A stretch of 36,830 bases of DNA, from NCBI GenBank assembly GCA_002050435.1, contig MWYV01000025.1:1-36830 (forward strand), in the 5' to 3' direction. Positions 16,838 to 23,703 of the stretch are shown here, piece by piece (position 1 is the first letter of the stretch; each line of letters begins with the position of its first letter). Under the pieces are notes generated by a model, which did no database searches, was not told the DNA's origin, and saw only the letters and a program-made list of their open reading frames with translations. This DNA comes from Chitinophagales bacterium 33-2. Its GTDB lineage: Bacteria > Bacteroidota > Bacteroidia > Chitinophagales > Chitinophagaceae. The translations under genes and the position numbers were made by a program.

Positions 16838-18484
16838 ATGTGTATTAAAAAGCTCCTCCTGCTCCCTGCCATGTTTTTCCTGATAAATGCAAAAGCTCAG
16901 GATACACTTGACCTGATTCAACGCGCTGCTGCACTGATCGACCTGGATTTTACAACTGCCGAAGCTGATTCTATGCAGGGCAATATTTTTTATTACCAGT
17001 CCATTTACAAGGCCATGCACAGGCAGCTACCCAAAAACAACCTGCCCTTTCCTTTTGCATTCAATCCTGCGCCAACGGGCACCGTAGTACCTGTAAATCA
17101 ACAACAGATCAATTGGAACCTACCGCAGCATATTGCTTTGCCAAAAAATAAAAATGATCTTGCTTTTTATTCCATTTCAGAACTGGCCAGCCTGGTAAAA
17201 TCTAAAAAGATCAGTTCTGTTGAACTCACAAAATTCTTTATAGAACGCCTGAAAAAATGGGGCGACACACTGGAAAGTGTCATAACCATTACCGAGGAAC
17301 TTGCACTGAAAGAAGCTGCAAGGGCAGATGCGGAGATCAGGAGTGGTAAATACCGTGGCCCCTTACATGGAATTCCTTATGGATTAAAAGACCTGTTTGC
17401 AGTAAAAGGTTATAAAACTACCTGGGGTACTACACCGTATAAAGACCAGGTGCTGGAGGAAGATGCCTATGTATATCAAAAATTGCGCGCTGCAGGTGCC
17501 GTGCTGTGTGCAAAGCTTTCTCTTGGTGCTCTTGCTTTTAACAACAAATGGTTTGGAGGTGAAACAAAAAATCCCTGGGACCTGAGTCAGGGTTCAAGTG
17601 GTTCCTCTGCGGGATCTGCCGCTTCTGTGGTTGCAGGTCTTTTGCCTTTCACCATTGGTACCGAAACACTGGGTTCTATTATCTCTCCATCTACAAGATG
17701 TGGCGCAACAGGATTAAGACCCACCTTCGGAACGGTAAGCAGGTCGGGTGCTATGGTGTTATGCTGGAGCCTCGACAAAGCAGGTCCCATCTGCAGAAGT
17801 GCAGCTGATGATGCCATTGTTTATTATTACCTGAAGGGAACTGATGGCAAAGATCCGGGGTCTTTGGATCATGCATTTAATTACAATCCTTTAAAAAAAA
17901 TATCGGGGTTAAAGATCGCATACGCGGAAAACTATTTTAACCGCCTGCGCAAGGATGCACCTGAATGGAAAGTATTGGAAATTTACAGATCAATGGGTGC
18001 TACACTTCAACCTGTTATCTTCCCGGATTCAGGTGTATATACAGCCAACATGATAAGCATCGTATTACTTTCTGAATCGGCTGCTGCATTCGACGAACTT
18101 ACCAGGACCGATCGTGATGACCTCATAGAAAGACAGGACAAAGGGTTCTGGCCCAACTCCTGGCGCTCGGCCAGGATGATTCCCGCAGTAGAATACATCA
18201 ATGCGAACAGGCACCGTTACACGCTATCAGAGAAAGTACAGGAAGTAATGAAAAATTTTGATGTGGTGATCGTTCCGACCTATGGAGGAAGCCAGCTGGC
18301 GATAACGAATTTAACAGGCAATCCTGCGCTTTGCATGCCCATAGGTTTCAACAGCAGCGGGCAACCGCTCAGCATCACCCTCCTCGGAAATTTATATGAT
18401 GAAGCTTCCATTCTTGAGGCAGCAACCCTCTACCAGCAGAAAACCGATCATCACAAGAAAAGACCTTCGATATTTTTAAATTGA
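16838..18484 (+). CDS. Exported amidase, amidase-signature family
   Basis: A 548-aa serine amidase with signal peptide (1-21, ending N-A-K-A-Q), so probably periplasmic. The amidase-signature catalytic set is complete: Lys184 in YGLKDLF, cis-Ser256 in GSSGSSAGSAAS and nucleophile Ser280 in GTETLGS. An extra domain of about 90 residues precedes the catalytic core, as in the non-GatCAB members of the family. The export signal and extra domain argue against a tRNA-amidotransferase GatA role. It lies 12 bp before an exported amidohydrolase, so both probably act on the same amide or cyclic-amide substrate outside the cytoplasm. The substrate is not evident. Confidence 0.93.
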   Translation: MCIKKLLLLPAMFFLINAKAQDTLDLIQRAAALIDLDFTTAEADSMQGNIFYYQSIYKAMHRQLPKNNLPFPFAFNPAPTGTVVPVNQQQINWNLPQHIALPKNKNDLAFYSISELASLVKSKKISSVELTKFFIERLKKWGDTLESVITITEELALKEAARADAEIRSGKYRGPLHGIPYGLKDLFAVKGYKTTWGTTPYKDQVLEEDAYVYQKLRAAGAVLCAKLSLGALAFNNKWFGGETKNPWDLSQGSSGSSAGSAASVVAGLLPFTIGTETLGSIISPSTRCGATGLRPTFGTVSRSGAMVLCWSLDKAGPICRSAADDAIVYYYLKGTDGKDPGSLDHAFNYNPLKKISGLKIAYAENYFNRLRKDAPEWKVLEIYRSMGATLQPVIFPDSGVYTANMISIVLLSESAAAFDELTRTDRDDLIERQDKGFWPNSWRSARMIPAVEYINANRHRYTLSEKVQEVMKNFDVVIVPTYGGSQLAITNLTGNPALCMPIGFNSSGQPLSITLLGNLYDEASILEAATLYQQKTDHHKKRPSIFLN

Positions 18485-18496
18485 TCAAACCTTTAC

Positions 18497-20137
18497 ATGA
18501 AAAACCTGAAACGCTTTTTTATACTCCTCCTTTTATTTAGCACGGTTGCAGTATATGCACAGAAAAAAAAAGTGGACCTGATTGTATATAATGCAAAGAT
18601 CTATACTGTAGATGCTAAATTTTCAATGGCATCCGCACTCGCTGTTTTAAATGGAAAAATAGAAGCCGTTGGAACTACAGCAACGCTGTTAAAACAGTTT
18701 CAGGCTGACAAAAAAATCGATGCAAAAGGGAAGCCTGTTTATCCTGGCTTTATTGATGCACATGCACATTTTTACCGTTACGGACTTGGATTACAAACAG
18801 CGAACCTGAATGGTACCAAAAGCTGGAATGAAATTCTGGATATCCTGAAAAAATTTGCTCCAGAACAACCCGGCAACTGGATCATTGGCCGTGGCTGGGA
18901 TCAGAATGACTGGCAGGTAAAAGAGTTTCCCGATAAAGCCTTACTGGATGAAGCATTTCCCGACAGGCCCGTATTACTGACCAGGGTAGATGGTCATGCG
19001 GCCATCGTAAATCAAACCGCGCTTGACCTTGGCAGCGTATTACCTGGAATGAACATCACAGGTGGGCAGATAGAAGTTAAAAACGGGCAACTCACTGGAA
19101 TTTTAATTGACAATGCCATTGATCTTGTGGCTTCCAGAATTCCGCCGCCATCAGATGTTCAAAAAAAGGAAGCATTGCTGGATGCGCAGCGGAATTGTTT
19201 TGAACAAGGCCTCACCACGGTTGATGATTGCGGACTAGATTTTCATGAGGTGCAGTTTATAGACAGTATGCATAAAACCGGTGAACTCAAAATGCGTGTG
19301 TATGCGATGTTGAGCGATGCACCCGCCAACTATGATTATATATTTAAAAGAGGGAGAATCAAAACCCCGCATTTAAATGTCCGCTCCTTTAAAGTTTATG
19401 CAGATGGTGCACTAGGATCAAGGGGTGCGCGTTTACTGGAACCCTACTCAGACAAACCGGGCTGGAAAGGTTTTTTATTAAGCAGCCCTTCTCATTTTGA
19501 TTCAGTTGCAGCAGTATTAAAGCAGAAAGATTTTCAGATGTGCACACATGCCATTGGAGATTCAGGCAACAGGGTGATACTGAAAATTTATGCAAAATAC
19601 CTTAAGGGCAAAAATGATAAACGATGGAGGATCGAACATGCCCAGGTAGTCAATAAAAATGATTTCCACCTGTTTGGGAAATACAATATTATCCCTTCTG
19701 TTCAGCCTACGCATGCAACTTCGGATATGTACTGGGCTGGTGAAAGACTGGGAAAGGAAAGAGAAAAAGGTGCTTATGCTTTTAAACAATTGTTGAAGCA
19801 AAATCAATGGATGCCTCTGGGAACGGATTTTCCTGTTGAAGACATTTCTCCTTTCAAAACTTTTTACGCGGCGGTTTTCAGGATAGATGAAAACAAATGG
19901 CCTGCCGGCGGATACCAGCCTGCAAATGCGCTTACGCGTCGCGAAACTTTAAAAGGAATGACCATCTGGGCCGCAAGATCCAATTTTGAAGAAAAGGAAA
20001 AAGGCTCGATTGAAAAAGGAAAATGGGCTGATTTTATTATTCTTGAAAAAGATATCATGACCATTTCTGCTTCAGAAGTATTAAATACTAAAGTGATGGC
20101 TACTTTTTTAGCAGGAGAAAAAGTTTTTGGAAATTAA
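18497..20137 (+). CDS. Exported metal-dependent amidohydrolase (YtcJ-like, amidohydrolase_3)
   Basis: A 546-aa member of the amidohydrolase superfamily with signal peptide (1-22, ending V-Y-A-Q). The metal-binding HxH is in IDAHAHF (His89, His91). YADGALGSRGA, WRIEHAQ and GTDFPVEDISPF are the strand motifs expected of YtcJ-like enzymes, the last carrying the catalytic Asp. The N- and C-terminal beta segments (KVDLIVYNAKIYT and ADFIILEKD) form the usual small sandwich domain. YtcJ-like proteins are annotated as hydrolases of N-acyl or cyclic amides, but most have no proven substrate. It follows the amidase by 12 bp, so the two form one operon. Confidence 0.92.
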   Translation: MKNLKRFFILLLLFSTVAVYAQKKKVDLIVYNAKIYTVDAKFSMASALAVLNGKIEAVGTTATLLKQFQADKKIDAKGKPVYPGFIDAHAHFYRYGLGLQTANLNGTKSWNEILDILKKFAPEQPGNWIIGRGWDQNDWQVKEFPDKALLDEAFPDRPVLLTRVDGHAAIVNQTALDLGSVLPGMNITGGQIEVKNGQLTGILIDNAIDLVASRIPPPSDVQKKEALLDAQRNCFEQGLTTVDDCGLDFHEVQFIDSMHKTGELKMRVYAMLSDAPANYDYIFKRGRIKTPHLNVRSFKVYADGALGSRGARLLEPYSDKPGWKGFLLSSPSHFDSVAAVLKQKDFQMCTHAIGDSGNRVILKIYAKYLKGKNDKRWRIEHAQVVNKNDFHLFGKYNIIPSVQPTHATSDMYWAGERLGKEREKGAYAFKQLLKQNQWMPLGTDFPVEDISPFKTFYAAVFRIDENKWPAGGYQPANALTRRETLKGMTIWAARSNFEEKEKGSIEKGKWADFIILEKDIMTISASEVLNTKVMATFLAGEKVFGN

Positions 20138-20233
20138 CGGCCTCGTCTTTAACGCATTTTTTTACCTTTATGTCCGGGCAAAAAGCGACTGGCACCTTGT
20201 TTGATAAAATGCAGGAGAAAGTATATCCATAAA

Positions 20234-21058
20234 ATGAAAATAGCGATTTTAGATCTATATGAAGGACAGGCCAACCAGGGTATGCGGTGTATTCGCCAGA
20301 TCATTAAATCCTGGAGCGAAAAGGGAGCAAACACTGTTATATGTGACGAATTTGATGTACGTGTAAAAAATGAAGTGCCTGACCTCTCCTATGATGTTTA
20401 CATATCCAGCGGCGGACCCGGGAGCCCATTAGACAGTAAGGATGCTGAATGGGAAAAGAAATATTTTGAATGGATTAGGGCTGTGGAAGAATGGAACCAT
20501 AATCCGGAAAATACACATAAAAAATATGTGTTCTTCATCTGTCATTCCTTTCAGCTTGCCTGCAGGTATTATAAAATCGGAGAAGTTGCGAAAAGGAAGT
20601 CTACTGCTTTTGGTGTTTTTCCTGTGCATGTATTACCGTTCGGACAAGCCGATCCCGTTTTTAAAGGACTTCATGACCCGTTCTTTGTAGTGGACAGCCG
20701 CGACTGGCAGGTGATTCATCCTGATGTAGATGAATTGCATAAATCAGGCAAACACATTCTTTGTATTGAAAAATACCGTCCACATATTCCCTATGTTCAG
20801 GCCATCATGGGTTTGCGTTTCGATCCCTACATGTTAGGAACACAATTTCATCCTGAGGCCGATGCCATTGGTATGAGTATGTACCTGCAGACAGAAGAGA
20901 AAAAGAAAATTGTAATTGATACACATGGGGAAGATAAATGGGAAAGTATGATCCAACAATTAAATGATCCTGATAAGATCATGTACACTTATGAACATAT
21001 CCTGCCAAATTTCCTGAGCCTTGCAGGTAAAAAAATGAAGCAGCTATTGGTTGCCTGA
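20234..21058 (+). CDS. Class I glutamine amidotransferase-like protein
   Basis: A 274-aa Triad-type amidotransferase domain that would release ammonia from glutamine, or act as a related gamma-glutamyl hydrolase. Visible: oxyanion-region SSGGPGSPLD (58-67), the nucleophile elbow FICHSFQ with Cys103, and QFHPEAD with His206 and Glu208. The elbow departs from the usual G-x-C-x-G-H-Q form. I chose the ATG at 20234, which begins MKIAILDLYEG; the TTG at 20201 adds a basic leader. There is no fused synthetase, so it may supply ammonia to a separate ligase, and the ATP-grasp and GCS2 proteins nearby are candidates. Its 3' end overlaps the convergent antiporter gene by 15 bp. Confidence 0.85.
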   Translation: MKIAILDLYEGQANQGMRCIRQIIKSWSEKGANTVICDEFDVRVKNEVPDLSYDVYISSGGPGSPLDSKDAEWEKKYFEWIRAVEEWNHNPENTHKKYVFFICHSFQLACRYYKIGEVAKRKSTAFGVFPVHVLPFGQADPVFKGLHDPFFVVDSRDWQVIHPDVDELHKSGKHILCIEKYRPHIPYVQAIMGLRFDPYMLGTQFHPEADAIGMSMYLQTEEKKKIVIDTHGEDKWESMIQQLNDPDKIMYTYEHILPNFLSLAGKKMKQLLVA

Positions 21059-22324
21059 TCCATCTTCTTTTATTTCTGATGCTTCTGCCCCTAACTCTTG
21101 ACTGAATTCAAATTCAATTTCCTGCATTACGGATGTTGCTGTGAGTCCATGAATGACAATGGAAATAAGAACAATAAAAGAAACAATAGACCATAATTCA
21201 GCATGGAAAGGAAAAAAGGCCTGGTGCAGCGCGAATGATAAATAAAAGAAAGAACCCATACCCCTTATTCCAAAAAAACTGATCGCCATTTTTTCTTTTA
21301 AATGCATTTTGCTGCGCAGCATGGTTATGATACTGGTTAGAGGCCTGATCACAAGCACAAATATCAACCCAAACAAAGCCATCAGCCAGTCAAGGTGAGA
21401 CAGAATTCCGGAAACCAGGCTACCACCAAAAAGAATGAGAACAATGGCTACAAGAATTCTTTCCACCTGGTCGGTAAAGTCGTGCATCCTGGTATGGTAA
21501 CGGCTGTTGAGCTCATAGTTTCGTATAGTGATTGCCGTTACAAAAACAGCAATAAAACCATATCCATGAATCCATTCAGTTATGCTATACACCAGTAAAG
21601 TTGTAGAAATGGCAACAAGTCCATCACGTGTTCGAATGCCCTTGATTTTCTCAGGTAACCGAAAGATGAGATAGGCGAGCCCACGTCCAAATAAAAAACC
21701 GGCAGCCACACCCGCAATGATCCTGTAAATAAGGTCGTACCATACCCACTGTGTAAGGATGGATGCGTCGGTTCCGTTGATCATTAGCGCAATGGCCAGC
21801 CAGGTAAAAGGAAAAGCTGTTCCGTCATTCATACCTGCTTCTGCGGTAAGTGAAAACCTTACATTATTGTGCATTTTTTCAAGCGGTGGCCCAACCTGTA
21901 CATCAGAAGCAAGCACGGGATCGGTTGGCGCCAGCACAGCGCCAAGAAGAATAGATGAAGGAAGATCAAAGCCAAGGAAATAATGTGCAATACATGTTAC
22001 CATAATGATCGAGAGGACCATTGTAATACTTACAAGGCGAAATGGAACTTTCCAGTACTTTAACGAAAATGGCTGGTCAATCTTTAATCCCGTACCCATT
22101 AGGGAAATGATCACTACAAGCTCTGTAAGGCGTACAGTAAATTGATTTTCAGAAATAGGATTAGGCAGGGGAAGCATGGAACCAAACAGCAGATACAGCA
22201 CTATACCAAAGAGGACATAAGCTATTGAATAAGAGATTTTGGTAACCTTTGAAATGGAGGGCATCCATGCCATGCAAAGTGCCGCAAACCCAATTATAGC
22301 CATTACCAGAAGATAACTATCCAA
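21044..22324 (-). CDS. Cation:proton antiporter, CPA1/NhaP type
   Basis: A 426-aa inner-membrane antiporter with about 12 hydrophobic segments over nearly its whole length. It carries APTDPVLASD (132-141) and EAGMNDGTAFP (162-172), whose Asn-Asp pair is the cation/proton-binding signature of electroneutral CPA1 Na+(K+)/H+ exchangers. It ends with a short acidic cytoplasmic tail and lacks the long C-terminal TrkA or cNMP domains of some relatives. It lies opposite to the amidotransferase gene (15-bp overlap of 3' ends) and divergent from the second ATP-grasp gene. A part in ion homeostasis is likely; export of a product is not supported. Confidence 0.92.
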   Translation of the reverse strand: MDSYLLVMAIIGFAALCMAWMPSISKVTKISYSIAYVLFGIVLYLLFGSMLPLPNPISENQFTVRLTELVVIISLMGTGLKIDQPFSLKYWKVPFRLVSITMVLSIIMVTCIAHYFLGFDLPSSILLGAVLAPTDPVLASDVQVGPPLEKMHNNVRFSLTAEAGMNDGTAFPFTWLAIALMINGTDASILTQWVWYDLIYRIIAGVAAGFLFGRGLAYLIFRLPEKIKGIRTRDGLVAISTTLLVYSITEWIHGYGFIAVFVTAITIRNYELNSRYHTRMHDFTDQVERILVAIVLILFGGSLVSGILSHLDWLMALFGLIFVLVIRPLTSIITMLRSKMHLKEKMAISFFGIRGMGSFFYLSFALHQAFFPFHAELWSIVSFIVLISIVIHGLTATSVMQEIEFEFSQELGAEASEIKEDGSGNQ

Positions 22325-22416
22325 TTTCTCTTTTGCTCCGTTTCTGCAATAATAGTGCCTTTAGAGATGCATTGCCTCATGCAAATGCTTTATTTCATCC
22401 TCAGCCTACTGTATAA

Positions 22417-22424
22417 TTAGTTTG
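22417..22424 (+). promoter_or_regulatory. Probable -7 box for the second ATP-grasp gene
   Basis: TTAGTTTG matches TAnnTTTG at seven of eight positions and ends 24 nt before the ATG at 22449. It lies inside the longer TTG-initiated frame, which favours the ATG. Confidence 0.35.
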
Positions 22425-22448
22425 CTTATCTTAAAACAAAAATTTACA

Positions 22449-23657
22449 ATGATTGTTTCGCAGCGGAAAAAATATAATAATGCATTCACCAAAGAGAAAT
22501 ATGCGCATTATATGAGCGATCTGCAGCATATTTTTCCAGGACAACTGGATTTCAGGGTAGCGGAAACACCACTTTTCATTTCAAAAGATTTTGAAAAAAA
22601 AATGTTGGATGCGTGTGAATCGATCATTGATGTAATCAAAACGCCGCAGTATAAAAAAGATGCTGATGCAGCCATTCCTCCCGGACTGAATGTGCCCGGA
22701 GAGAATGAATTTCCACACTGCATTGCATTTGATTTTGGAATTTGCAGCAATGAAAAAAATGAGCTGGAACCTCAACTCATCGAAATGCAGGGTTTTCCTT
22801 CGCTGTTTTGCTGGCAGGTTTTCTTACCCGACACCCATGCGCAGCATTTTGAATGGCCGGAAGGTTTCAGCCCTTACCTCAATGGATACAACAGGGAAAG
22901 CTATATACAACTATTAAAAAATATCATTATCGGCGATACACCACCGCAGGCAGTTGTGCTGCTGGAGATTCTGCCTCGTGAACAGAAAACAAGAGTTGAT
23001 TTTTATGCAACGCAACAATTGCTGGGTATTGAAACGGTATGTATCAGTGAGCTGGAAACAGAAAACAGACAGCTGTATTACACACGTAACGGAAAAAGGC
23101 AACAGATCAAAAAAATTTACAACAGGGTGATCTTCGATGATCTTTCCCAGCAATCAGAAGCCATCAGGGAAAAAGGAAAGATCTTCCAGCAGGAACTTGA
23201 AGTAGAATGGATTCCTCATCCAAACTGGTTTTTCAGACTGAGTAAATACACACTGCCATTTATACGCCATGCATACGTTCCTGAAACCAAATTCCTTTCT
23301 TCTCTTACCTCGCTTCCAAACGACCTGGAAAACTATGTAGTAAAGCCATTATTTTCTTTTGCAGGCCAGGGAGTCATCATTGATGTTACAGAAAAAGAAG
23401 TGCAGGCAATAAAAGATAAAGAAAACTGGATCATTCAAAAAAAAGTTCAATACGCAGCAGCCATAGAAACCCCGGGAGAAATGGCAAAGGCAGAGATCAG
23501 GCTCTTTTACTTCTGGGAACCCGGGAAAGAAAGACCTGTTGCAGCCAACAATCTTTGCAGGTTAAGCAAAGGAAAAATGGTGGGGGTCAGGTATAATATG
23601 GATAAAGACTGGGTTGGAGGAAGTTTTTGTTTGTTTGAACAATCAGGAAAGTTTTAG
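22449..23657 (+). CDS. ATP-grasp-like ligase, uncharacterised long form
   Basis: A 402-aa cytoplasmic protein whose C-terminal half looks like an ATP-grasp module: VVKPLFSFAGQGV (297-309) carries the ATP-binding Lys299 and glycine loop, WIIQKKV (327-333) resembles the adenine-binding hinge, and AEIRLFYFW (348-356) and NNLCRLSKGKMVGVRYN (367-383) fit the metal and phosphate region. The N-terminal half (1-250) has conserved-looking blocks such as FDFGICSNEKNELEPQLIEMQG but no domain I recognise. It differs clearly from the 317-aa ATP-grasp protein at 14325. It has its own promoter and a shared direction with the cluster. I chose the ATG at 22449 over the TTG at 22422. Substrates unknown. Confidence 0.75.
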   Translation: MIVSQRKKYNNAFTKEKYAHYMSDLQHIFPGQLDFRVAETPLFISKDFEKKMLDACESIIDVIKTPQYKKDADAAIPPGLNVPGENEFPHCIAFDFGICSNEKNELEPQLIEMQGFPSLFCWQVFLPDTHAQHFEWPEGFSPYLNGYNRESYIQLLKNIIIGDTPPQAVVLLEILPREQKTRVDFYATQQLLGIETVCISELETENRQLYYTRNGKRQQIKKIYNRVIFDDLSQQSEAIREKGKIFQQELEVEWIPHPNWFFRLSKYTLPFIRHAYVPETKFLSSLTSLPNDLENYVVKPLFSFAGQGVIIDVTEKEVQAIKDKENWIIQKKVQYAAAIETPGEMAKAEIRLFYFWEPGKERPVAANNLCRLSKGKMVGVRYNMDKDWVGGSFCLFEQSGKF

Positions 23658-23678
23658 GAAAAGCTACAAGACGTTCTC

Positions 23679-23703
23679 CACCAAACCCCTAACCCCTATC
23701 CCC
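23679..23703 (-). repeat. G-rich heptad repeat at the receptor gene's 3' end (G-quadruplex-prone)
   Basis: On the minus strand three GGGG runs (23703-23700, 23696-23693, 23689-23686) are spaced by ATA and TTA and followed by TTTGGTGG. The receptor gene's TAG stop is within it. It fills most of the 31-bp gap between two convergent genes, where no hairpin terminator is visible. Confidence 0.5.

Noticed and set aside
16838..18484. Amidase read as the GatA subunit of tRNA amidotransferase
   Set aside because: The protein has an export signal and an extra N-terminal region, and no gatB or gatC gene is near.
22355..22400. Weak inverted repeat TGCAT-N6-ATGCA in the divergent antiporter/ATP-grasp region
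   Set aside because: The arms are only 5 bp and such repeats are expected by chance in AT-rich spacers.
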